NCBI GenBank assembly: GCA_030141605.1
Contig: JAQGDQ010000037.1
Span: forward strand, 499,001 to 563,000
Source: Tubiluchus corallicola
Taxonomy: Eukaryota; Priapulida; Priapulimorpha; Priapulimorphida; Tubiluchidae
DNA length: 64,000 nucleotides
Reading direction: 5' to 3'
Made by a program: the position numbers and the translations under genes. Below, piece by piece: positions 47,201 to 57,900 of the stretch (position 1 is the stretch's first letter; every line of letters begins with the position of its first letter). The notes under the pieces are model-generated. The model had not been told where the DNA came from, ran no database searches, and worked only from the letters and a program-made list of their open reading frames with translations.

Positions 47201-50200
47201 GAATTAAAAATTCTCACCCTCGTACTCTAATTGCATTTTCTTCTCAAATGCAAAATATGTGGTTGACGTAGGCTAGCATACATAGTAGACACATTACAAT
47301 CAAACCTAAGCGAAAATAGTTTAGAAATGCTGTTATTATAACAACTCTTTAGTCTGTTTAACACAACATTACTGTAATTGTTCCGAAGTAACAATCCATA
47401 ATAATCTGTACGATAACTTTTAAATAAAGTGACTTTTGCGTTACAGGAGCAGCATTACGATTTTCTAATGAATGAGTTTACACAAATATTAAATAATGTT
47501 GTTTTGTTTTCAATGTCATTCATGTCAGTGCACAAAACATGTCACAGGTACTATAGTTATTATGTTAATAATTCATTTAGCTGTATTTAATTTTCCCTGC
47601 AGAAGTGATATCTAGTTGGGAAACTTTACATGATGGGCCTGTGACATCAGTAAAAATATTCAGTATAGCCACTGCTGTGGATTGTCCTGTACATCTGTTT
47701 CCCTTTGGTAAGCAAAGCATCATATATTTTTTAACAATTAAAAAAGAAGCCGGAAGATAATTAACTTCTTTAGTCACATTAATGTGCTTTTTACAAGGTG
47801 TTGAAACATTGCTCTTAATTTCATTAACATAAAAATTTAATTTCGTATTTATGTTTGTCATATTTCGTTAAGAAAGTCTGTCCTCTCTAAAAACACTCTT
47901 TAAGTGTTTTAATAAAGAATAATCATGATTCATTAATCATAGGAGGAAGTGATGATGCATCTTCTGATTATGGATCAGATGGTAATTTAGTAGAGTTGCC
48001 TCATTATCAACTACTGGTTGCCAATGCTATTGAGCCATCGGTTATTTACAGGTAATTTTCCATGAAGTAATTCCTAGGATACTATGAAAAACTTTTAGCA
48101 TTCATAATTGTTGATTTAACAGAAGGTAACTTTATGAGTGCTCACTGCACCTGCTAAAGATTTACTTTTGAAAAATTAACCCAGGAAAGGATTTTGTACT
48201 CTTGAGTATGAGATCTAAATTAGTTATGGGCAATTAAACAAATTAATCCTGATTGCATTGATATATAGATTGATATAATTTGCGATAAAGCAGTAATTTA
48301 ATTAGTCAAGAACAAAATATAAAGGCCAGTGCCTTAGCACAAATAAACGGAATCTTTGTGTTTTTTCTTCATTTTTCTAATCTTACACAATGTACACAAT
48401 TGCAAAACACAATGGTTACAAACTGGGGGCTTCAAATTCGTTGGCATGTGGCGTATGTAGTGACATAGTCATAGAGTAGTTAACAAAAAAGCAGTGTGTC
48501 TATAGAAATGGAATGCAAATACGAAAACAACAGACAGCAACGAAAGCCGTTAAGAAGTCTATAGACTATACTTCAGAGCAATCATTGAAAAATATGTGCA
48601 TAATGTATGTTATTTACATAATGCATTATATACATATATGAATTTATTTGCTGCAAAAGATTAATCGCAATATCGAGTTACAAGAACAAGATTATAATCT
48701 TATTACAAAATTTCAAAATTGTTATCACTAACTAAATTTTAATATATATTGTAATCTCCAGCTATACAGTGAGGTGGAATCCTAGAATATTTTTATGAAT
48801 TAAAATGAATTAAAAGGAGTAACTTGATTCTCAGAGTGAGTAAGAGAGGTTTAGAAAGTCCTACCTTGTTTTTGGTCTCAATCTTGGCTACTGTAGGTTA
48901 TTGCCAATCATTGTTTAAGATTCATTAGCATTTTATTTAGTTTGAATCGTTGTAGAGCAGTTCTTTACATTTACTTAAAGCACACTACCAGTGTGCAACA
49001 TAATATATGCTGGTCTAAGTTATAATGAATTATGAAAAATTTTGTCCATCAAGTACAACAGGCAATGAAGATTATTTAGTAGTAAAGTGACTGTGTGTGT
49101 GTGCGTGCGTATGTGTTTTTATATTGCTACAAATGTATTACGAACGAAATTCTGTGAAAACTCGTATCATTCACAAATGAAAAACTGTCAAGGCCTTTCA
49201 CAGCTTTTATGATAAATAACACCTGTTTTAACAATGTCGCTGTCTTCATCTTATTGTCTTTGCCATCATCATCTTGCCGTAGTTATCAAGAGCAGCAGAA
49301 GATATTGGAGTTATCAACATATAACGAACAACGAATAACATACTTTAATTATTATAACCACATTATAAATTTATTTAATTTAATAAAAATTGCAAATTCT
49401 GAACCTAGGTTAAATCTACTTATGGCTGCTTCTAGAGTCCACTATATTCCGATTTTTGTTTAAATCAATTGAAGACTTCAACTTTGGCTGGTTATAACAA
49501 GAAATAAATGATTTTGCAAGTATCTTGATCCTTCTTTACATGTATCTTGACAAAAAATAATAGTCTTCATTCTTTTGCCAAGTTGAACGTGATAACCTGT
49601 AAAATGCAGAACAAACCCTGCCTATGCACTTGGGTTTTAAAATTATGGTGTTAGTAGCATTGGAGACAGGCCCATTGCTTATTTTTACAAAAATATACAT
49701 TTATTCACAGCGAAATTCAACTTGATCATTATTATAGTGCAGGATTAAAAATCATTTGTAAGAACTATTCATTTACGATCGCCATTTAATCAGATTATTT
49801 AATGAAATTTGCTTAAATAAGAAATGAGGAATTGAGGAACTTATAAGAGATGTTTTATGGAAGATAACACTTTTCTGTGAAATATCTTTGCAATCTGCTA
49901 CTTACTTTCAGAGATGTACTTCGTCAAGGCTTGTGTGATGTGCAAGTACTCATCGACAGTGACACGCATGATTGTGTACTGTGTTCATGTATAGCTGATG
50001 TTGACTTTGACGGTCAAAATGAAATAGTACTCGGAACTTACGGACAGGTGAAGTCGCCGTTATAATCTGTAATGTCATATTTACTAAAAGTGGAAAAATT
50101 TTTTACTTAATGGAACAGAATTGTTTAATTCTCGTCTACTATGGCTGGTTTTTTTGTAGATTCTGAAAAGAGAATACCGAACTATAAGTTTGAAAAGGGA

Positions 50201-51551
50201 TTAGGAGGGCAGGCTCTACTGGGATCAGGAAAGGTTTTTCTTTAAAAGTTCCAATCGATTATTGCAGTTTGATTGTTTCGTGACAAAGAGTCAAGCCTGT
50301 CTATTAGATCATGGCTTGTGAGCCTTTTTTTACAATATGCAACAAAATGGTTTTATTAATAATTTATACTTAAATGGTAATTTTAATCAGGTATACAAAT
50401 GGGCACCCAATTTGCTTCAATTTACTTTGTTTGATACACTTTCATAATCAACTTCTATGTATACAATCGACTATATGTATGCAATGTATACAATTATTAC
50501 AATATTTGAAATAAAACATTTGTCTTTCTGATTTTAGGATCTATTGATTTACAAGTTTTTCCCGCATGATACCCATGTTGATGTGAACAACGAACAATTG
50601 CTTTTTGCAATTGAAACAAGTGACTCGCCTGAAGACAAGGATCAGACTAATGATGAAGGAACTGAAGTTGCTGAATATTTTCCTCAAGCCACAGTTGAAG
50701 ATGTTGCCCCTGAGCTATGCCGTGAAACTTCAAAAAAAGTGCATGGTAGCTACTACATGGTGCACCAAAAAACTTATGCATTTCCCTTGCTAGCTATCAT
50801 GTATGCTGATGTAACTAACGATTCGCTCTCAGAAATAATAATTGTTTCACAAAGTGGTCTGCACATCATGCAGGTTTGTAATTGTAATTTTGACTTTTTG
50901 CCGTTTGTCTACTTGAAAATAAAGTTCTTAATGAGCAAATTTTATTTAGATTAGGAGATTATTTACAGCAACTTGGCAACAACAGTGACAAAAACCAATA
51001 AACCACAATGTTAAATGTTAATTAGCTAATTACATATCTCCCTTCTTGTCCTGATAATAATGGCACTGTTGCTCATTGTTAGCTAAGAGTCTAAGACAAT
51101 GAGAATTTAGGTGTGCTCTGTCATTTTCTGGCTATAACTAATATAGCAGAGCATGCGAGTTCTAATTGTAAGGCCTCTGGTTCAAGTTCCAACTGACTCA
51201 CGATTTCTCAGCATCTTTCCCTTTCTTCAACTGCTAGATTATTGTTTTTTGAACATGAAAATTTCATTTATTCTGGTTGTCACAGTTACAGTCTGCCATT
51301 GATAGTATTGACTGTCTGGTGCAAGAATACAACCGCAGTATAAACTATTTAACTGCACCGTGTCAAAACACTGTAAATTAACTTCATATTTGCAGATGCC
51401 TTATGCTTTTCAGTACTCTTTTTTTTTGTATCTTTATTTGCAGTATGCTCTACGAGACGTGGCAAAAATTGTGAAGGGCAGATTAAAACACCTAGTAGAA
51501 AGGCTTCCCAGTGAAGATGCATTTCATGCACTATTACTCGAAAGCTTATAG
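41201..51551 (+). CDS. KPTN: Kaptin, KICSTOR complex subunit (11 coding exons)
   Basis: KPTN, with SZT2, ITFG2 and C12orf66/KICS2, forms KICSTOR, which tethers GATOR1 to lysosomes and lets nutrient loss switch off mTORC1. Exons: 41201-41408, 41647-41729, 42247-42331, 45568-45686, 46535-46608, 46784-46893, 47603-47707, 47943-48051, 49912-50047, 50538-50873, 51444-51551. All phases agree and give 490 residues (human 436). Landmarks that match human kaptin as I recall it: SSQSNVYGL, GKVVSMEY, GDAEIVSIDSFNKS, GVVVGITFIK, FLNIYSDWEPGSEFN, WLLSGSDLKIHLF, RLTAVGCQNGYVRL, LLVANAIEPSVIYRDVLRQGL. Integrin-like repeats carry DVDFDGQNEIV and ADVTNDSLSEIIIV. Exon 10 adds an acidic insert of about 45 residues. 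The ATG at 41,201 falls directly at the acceptor, so the 5' UTR must come from an upstream exon. Confidence 0.94.
43750..44745. mobile_element. Non-autonomous pogo/Tigger-like element in a KPTN intron
   Basis: Inverted ends of about 27 bp start CAGTAGTCGCCACTTAATAG at the left; the right end read backwards is CAGTAGTCGCCGCTTAAAAG. Both ends are flanked by TA (43,748-43,749 and 44,746-44,747), the target site of Tc1/mariner-pogo elements. Inside, phrases such as GTTTTGACCCAGTTAACC match the larger copy at 27,794-29,309. That copy carries transposase remains. This 996-bp copy lies between KPTN exons at 42,331 and 45,568. Confidence 0.85.
44870..45010 (-). repeat. Candidate LINE 3' tail (minus strand)
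   Basis: Read on the minus strand, ACAAATAAAAGAAATTGAAT continues as TTGAA pentamers, a common ending for L2/CR1-like LINEs. No open frame remains upstream on that strand. Confidence 0.35.
45763..46143. mobile_element. MITE of 381 bp in a KPTN intron
   Basis: The left end AATAAGCCTTTTCACAGTT and the right end AACTGTGAAAAGGCTTATT are a perfect 19-bp inverted repeat. The similarity resumes inward at TCAAAGGTTAAGTGAAC and its complement, for inverted ends of about 65 bp. No coding content. It is in the intron 45,687-46,534. Confidence 0.8.
51121..51201 (+). repeat. tRNA-Arg(TCT)-like relic
   Basis: GAGTTCTAATTGTAAGG resembles the anticodon arm of tRNA-Arg with anticodon TCT, and GGTTCAAGTTCC 12 bases on is a near B box. 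The upstream GGCTATAACTAATATAGCAG resembles a D-arm. The acceptor stem does not pair well. A SINE head or tRNA pseudogene in the last KPTN intron is more likely than a working gene. Confidence 0.4.
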
Positions 51552-51627
51552 CTTTTGTTATTTATGGTGTTCCACAGTTTCTCCACTGTTAATCTGTGAT
51601 ATCTGCTGAGCTACGTAAGTTTTTAAA

Positions 51628-52698
51628 CTTTATGCCAGGGGTGTGGAAAGTGCGGCCCGCATGCCCACTTGCAGCCCGCTGAGAGATTTTGTGCTGCCTG
51701 CGAAGAGATTTGTCAACCTAATGAAAGTGTGGCCCGGGTGATGAATTGAGTGTATCCAGCTGAAGTCCGCACCACAATTACAAAGATAGTGCGGGTAGTT
51801 TTTTCCAGTAGATCGGATGGCATTAACCCTTACAAGATGGTTGTCACTTAATGTCACTGTCGGACATGACGAAATTACACGTTGCTCTCTTGGAACACAA
51901 AAAAGCGATGTAACCATAGAACACAGCAAACTATCACGGAAGCCGCCATTGAAACGCTCGAACGTGCAAGAAATGCGAAAAGCAATTTGATTGGCTGGTA
52001 GGAAGACAACCAGCCTATCTCTAGGCTTTTATTATCGAGGCATTTGATCTGCCCGGTCGTCTTCTTGGTCACAACAGGTAGATCATTTCGACTTTGTTAT
52101 TTTTTTACAAAATAAATTATAAAAAATATAAAATAACCAAATGAAAATGATCCACCTACTATGACCAAGAAGACGACTGGGCAAATCAGTTTGTAAGTAG
52201 CCAGCAAGCTGAAAAAGTGTGGTCACCCCTGATTTAGGGGGGGATTCCCAGATTTTAGTTTCAGCTTAGGCTCAGTAGTACACGCTTCACTAGTGGTTGT
52301 TTCGTCGTTTCACCAAGTGTAGTGTTCTTATAGATCAGAATCATGGATAAGAAAAAAGATGAAGATGGAAGAAGAACATCGAGTCAAAACAGATTAATAT
52401 GCACTGTACTACACAGACTGTGTGATACACATTACTAATATGCATTGTAATGAAATTACCACTATCTGTCGTGAAAGTAGAAATACATGGTTTTTAATAT
52501 AAATTTTAATAACTTCTAAAATAGTTTTTTGAGTGTGGTAGTGCAGTAGTAATGATGTGCACAGATCGCATGCAAAAAATTGTTATTAGGTCCTACTGTA
52601 CTTGGCTCCTTGATCTAACTGCTCGTGGCCCACGGGAATTGCGGGAAAGTTTAATGTGGCCCGGCTAGTCAGATAATTTGCACACCCCTGCTTTATGC
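51628..52698. mobile_element. Non-autonomous hAT transposon with 8-bp target duplication
   Basis: The element (51,636-52,690, 1,055 bp) begins CAGGGGTGTGGAAAGTGCGG and ends GCACACCCCTG, giving CAGGGGTGTG inverted ends. It is flanked on both sides by CTTTATGC (51,628-51,635 and 52,691-52,698), a perfect 8-bp target duplication, the hAT hallmark. Subterminal GCGGCCCGC and GTGGCCCGG motifs are typical of this type of element. No intact transposase. An internal inverted repeat (52,044-52,091 with 52,141-52,188) brackets an AT-rich loop. It sits 84 bp after the KPTN stop codon, so in its presumed 3' UTR. Confidence 0.9.
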
Positions 52699-52830
52699 AC
52701 TGATGTATTTTCAAATTATTTCAAACTTGAAACAGTTTTAGCAGCTGGTTTTTCTTGGGATAGTTAACTAAATTAACAGTAATACTACATAAATTGACTA
52801 ATATTTTGTAGAACCTGCCCAGTTATAGCA

Positions 52831-52836
52831 AATAAA
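52831..52836 (+). promoter_or_regulatory. Candidate KPTN polyadenylation signal beyond the hAT element
   Basis: No AATAAA lies between the KPTN stop and the hAT element. The first two are inside the element (52,111-52,116) and here, so the hAT probably lies within or supplies the 3' end of the KPTN transcript. Confidence 0.3.
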
Positions 52837-52839
52837 AAA

Positions 52840-54500
52840 TTGTCTCATTTTGTAGATTTATTACTGTGAAGAGGGGCAGTTGAGAATTCTGCGCAGGTCA
52901 ACGTAGGAATGTTGTGGTGAGACACCATTAAGAAATATTAGGAAGTAGCTAAGGGAATTTACTGTCTAGCACTTCCAGCAGGGGTCTGAGGCAACGAATT
53001 GAATTTGCTAAATTTTTTAAAATTAAAATTGTTATAAATTTAAACACTTTAGTAGAAGCTTCACATTTAATATTGTTTGTTAACTTTGCATTTGCTAAAA
53101 GCGTGAACTAACTGAATGAAAATAATCAAGGTGTTAGTAGATGAAGTTGCCTGTAAAATATCTATCAGTTTTTCTACTAGTTGATAAGTTCTGGGATACT
53201 TTTTGAGTGTAACTAAGGTACGTGTACGTGTTACGTACCTTCATGAGTGACAGTTTCTAAATTTTAAGTCACACTTGAAGTAATGTTTGGTTACTGATTT
53301 TGATTTCTTTACTACCTTGTTAAAATTGTAACCAAATGATAACCAGCCATCAAATTATTTAATTAAATAAGATGAGTTCAGTTTATTAAATCGAAAAAAA
53401 AACATTTGACTTCGCATGTTTTTCTTCAATCTTGAAATTTGGCTTTGATTTTTTGAGCTGAGGGGCAGGAAATGTTTGACAGTCTAGGTGTTAATCATTT
53501 CATTATATAATTCATTCAAACTGTACCTGTGCTTGAGCAAATTTGTGATTATTGTAACCTTAATCAAATTGAAGATGAAATGCACTATGAAGTGTCCATG
53601 TTACCAGGATGATACATACTCGCTTCTTTATAATGTTGAATTTTTTGGTCTTTGAGTTTTCTGCCATACCAGATGACAATAATAAATTTGTCTTTGTCAT
53701 GCCAAGATATTGAATTATGCAAGATTATTGTAGCTTTTAATCAACCTTTCAAACTAGAAATCATATATTATCTATATAAAATCCAGATACAATTGCATAA
53801 AGAGTTATTAATACTACCTTATGTAACATTGTTGTGATAATTATTATTTTTAATACTTGTATGACTTAATTGTGATTTGTTTCGTATGCTCCAGCCACAA
53901 TATTGTTTTGAATATTTTTTACTCGTGATTTAAGTAGATTTATGTAGTTTCAAATAAACTTATTGAAAGTTCTTTAAATATACTAGATTAGTTATCTTTT
54001 GTTTGTCAAAAAATATTCCTTGAGAAATACCCCTATTTTACTATTTATTGCAAACCAACAAAAAATAGCTCATATTTCATTTTTAACACAACCGTAGTGA
54101 AAAACATTTTTTTACCAGATGCTTGCCAAAGCTTGAGGGTCATCCAATGTGGATACATACGTACGAGTCTTTGTTCCATTGTTATCCTTGTATTGTTAAA
54201 AGGATTTGTGATACATACGTGTTTTGGGGGTAGGCACAATCTATGTTTTACTCTCAATTACTGCAGCTAGATTACAACCCGACAAACGATTAATTACTAT
54301 ATATATATAATTAGTAGACTGACTTGCTGTGTATCGTGTGCAGTCACTTTTAGCACATTGATGGCGTTTCGAAAATATTTTAACCCGACATAAATTGACC
54401 GATTTTTTCCTCAGAAACCGTTTTATCTCATTACACTGAGTTACCGCACGTTTATTCTCGCTTTTGTTTAATTGTCTCATTTACATCTGTGCACTTGTAT
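52840..54500. other. Intergenic DNA between KPTN and the CD225 gene
   Basis: No gene seen. AT-rich sequence. The piece at about 53,990-54,120 shares TGTCAAAAAATATTC and CTATTTATTGCAAACCAA with 59,130-59,250 and is another dispersed-repeat fragment. Confidence 0.5.
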
Positions 54501-54539
54501 TTTGTCAGTAGCAGACGGTTTCATTTATTCACGAAGGGC

Positions 54540-54983
54540 ATAATCAGTTCATTTTGGCGGCCGCCCCACACCCTCAGCGTGAAGCTGCCTCTGTTTACGT
54601 CTGCACTAGGTGCCACGCCCAGCAGTCGTTCTAGGAATCATTTAGTACAGTCTTCCTGTTACCGCCGCTTGTGTTTCTTCATGCAGTGATGAGCAATAGA
54701 AGGCTTTGTCAGAACTAGGCTGTCCGTGACGTCGGCGGATCTTTGTACGGAAAGTCACGAATTCTACCGACTCCCAGCTTCAGTATCAGCAGTTTTACGT
54801 GATGTGAATGCCTCGCCTGTTTCAGTTTTATTGGTTCCGTGACCCGTCGGTTGTTTGTACTTGGTGAAAAATTTTAATTGCAGAGTGCATGACTTTTCTG
54901 TGCCATTACAAACTGTTTATCGGTTTTCTGTTGGTGTAAATACGTTTAATTTCTTGCTGCAAAGTCACTGAACAAACCGCAAC
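54540..54983 (+). promoter_or_regulatory. Probable promoter and 5' UTR region of the CD225 gene
   Basis: Compared with the flanks the DNA is richer in G, C and CpG, with GGCGGCCGCCCC near 54,557, GTGACGTCGGCGG near 54,726 and a CpG-bearing stretch up to the ATG at 54,984. No TATA box was picked out. The extent is inferred from base composition only. Confidence 0.4.
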
Positions 54984-57900
54984 ATGGAAAAAGGGCAAGG
55001 TAGACGCATAATGTTTATAATGTAATGATTTGTTATCTATACTAATAGCAAAACAGTGGTGCCAAAACCAGTACTGTCATGTGTGATAACTGTGATTTAT
55101 ATTTGTATGCTAGCTTTGCATTGAATTTTGGCGTTCAGAAGTGTTATGTAGTTGTTTTATTAATTTAGTTGTTTAATTAGTTGTCATACTGGCAATTTAC
55201 AAAGTCTTACATGTGGTAAAATTAGACTTGTGTAAAGTACTTTAGTATTTTCCATTCCATAGTTTTGTATAGTTAGTCGCTGGTCATAGAAACAAAAGCA
55301 GTAATTTAAGGTTTGAAGACGCTTTAGTATTTTTGATTCTGTCAAAGTACCTCACCATATGTGGTTGTTTTGAGTGTACTTTTTTAATTTACAATTTATT
55401 ATTGACGTTCATAATAATTATTATTTGGATTTGTTATGATTTATACATTCATCACAATTTTCTGTTTTTTAGCAGCTAGAATGGTACTTTTTGAAGTAAA
55501 GCAAGTTTTATTTTTTTGAAGTTCATTAAATATTTCTGTCTACATATATATTAATAATAATGTTACATTGTACATGCCTGTGTCAGTTAAGAGTGATTCA
55601 CCTTTTTCTTTTCACTGGAAAGTAGGAAAATGAAATAAGTCACTGTTATACTGAGAGAATGCCGAAAGGATAAATGCATTCTTTTTAAATTATTACGTCA
55701 TTTTATTTAGCTGCGGAAAGACTTCTGTTTGTGGGCACCTTTAAGGCACTAGTCTTATTCAATTTCTGTCAAAAGTTTGCAAAACAGAGAATGCAATATT
55801 GTCAAAGCAACAAACATTTGATAACCTTTCATTTTATGGAACGTTGTGAAAGATAAATAATTTTTGTGGCCTTGATGTTTACTTCTTTTGCTGCATTTCA
55901 AGTTTACCTCTGACTTAGCTAGTAATATAAATAATTACAGTAAGTATGAACTGTGATTGTGCATTCAAACTAAAGAGTTTTCTCTCACAAGTTTTGCTGA
56001 GGGCAAACTCATTCTTACTGTCAGAGAGGTTGCAAAAACTTGCCGAGAAAATTCACCAAGCCGTTCACACTTGCTTGTTTACTTTCAGAGAAAAAACTTT
56101 GATCTGAACGTGCCATTACCGTGTGTAGAAAAATGTGTGAAAATTCTGTATGAATTGTCCAGTTAAGGTGATGGCTTTTTTTCAGGTTATGGAGATCCCA
56201 TGGCTCCTCCTCCAGTTTATCCAGGTAACCCAGCTCAGCCAGCATATCCTCCTCCCCAAGGAGGTTATCCTGTTCAACCAGGATACCCTTCACAGCCACC
56301 ACCTGGACAACCTGGTTATGGCCCAGCTTATGGTCAGCCACCTTATGGTCAACCTACAACAACTGCACAAGTAGTGGTAAGGATTGTAATTGCATTTTCT
56401 ATGTAACGTAGTACATAAGGTTGTGAATTTTGTAACAAAGAGCAAGTTAGAAAAGATCTAAACAAGTTCTTATGCTCTAGCAAGTGTTTGGAAAAACAAC
56501 CATGTATTACAGCTTGACCTATTATCATGTGCAGTTGTGCATGTGTATCAAAAATCCACTGAAATATGTGTAACCAGGCAGCTTGTAAACATGTCTGCTT
56601 TTTGACTCCATTATCTGGACCAAAAAATTTTGGTCGCTGTCTATTTTTCGACACGCAGGCTGCTGTGGATACAAGACAAACGGACAAAAGGTTGGACACT
56701 GAATTTTTCGTACACAGAACATGTGAGCATAAGCTACTAACTGCATTCTGTCCAAACTTTCTGATATCTAAACTAGTTTGTGTCCAAATTCTCCTGCAAT
56801 GTCCACTCTTTCCTATCAATGACATTACACCTGCTCCATATATAAAATGTGTGAGTATTCTTCCTTAATAAAACTCTACATTCCAGGTCCAAAAAACCAC
56901 AAATCTATTTGCAAAACACCAGTATCAAAACTTCCTTGTGTTGCAAATTTCTAGAACACTTAACACGTCAGCACACACTTTATGCAAATATTCTTTATGT
57001 ACTCACAGCATAATTACAGGTGAATAAAATATTTACTCCTATAAAAGCTTTCCAAAGTGCACGATTGTTGTCTGAGTAAATAAGGGAATGGCTAATACAG
57101 GTGTGAATCCTGTGATTCATCGTTAACATTGTCACATTAAAATGTTGGGTGAGGCATTGAAAATGAAAAAAATTGAACACACTACACAATCATCAAACTT
57201 GTATTGTTTTAAGATCATTAACTATTGGAATTACTAATACAAAGTAATTTTGATTCTCTTGTTAAAATGACTTGAAAAATATAGCCACGATAGAAAATCA
57301 AAAGTGGCTGTTTCCTTTGATGAAATACACCCCTTATATCAAGAGTTTTTTCGGTACTAGCCAACATTAACAATGTTGCCTATCAAAACGAAGTTTATGT
57401 TTTGTTAAAGCAATAAAAAGTGAAGTCATCATTTTATTTAAACAGATTTGTGTACATTTACACTGAGGCCCCTAAAAAATTATATTCACTTGGACAATAT
57501 GTTCTGACTCATCTTCAGACCAGTTGATGAGTGACATAATAATATAGTTTACAAAGATCATTTTCACATTTCATGTGTTGTATAATTAATATTATACAAA
57601 ATTTTCCTTTTGAATTTAAAAGCTGCTTACAATAAGATTTTTGTTTCCTTGTGTGTGTTTTTTGGCGTGCACGTGTGTCAAAAGAAAAATAATTGTCAGA
57701 TTTTGTATCGGTTACTAGCGTCAGGTAGAATAGCTGGGTACACTTCATAAATCATAACTTTCATCCACTTGGTTTTACGTGCTAAAATGGACTTCTTGGT
57801 TTTTGTATGCCATGCATACGAAGAATTTTATATTTGTATGATGCTTTTAATTGAAACTGAATAATTGTACTAATGTGTTTTCTTAAATACTTGCACATCA

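Noticed and set aside
56021-56374. Minus-strand frame of 106 codons and plus-strand alternative frame over exon 2 of the CD225 gene
   Set aside because: Both are shadows of the Pro/Gly/Tyr repeats; only the phase that joins the CD225 exons makes sense.
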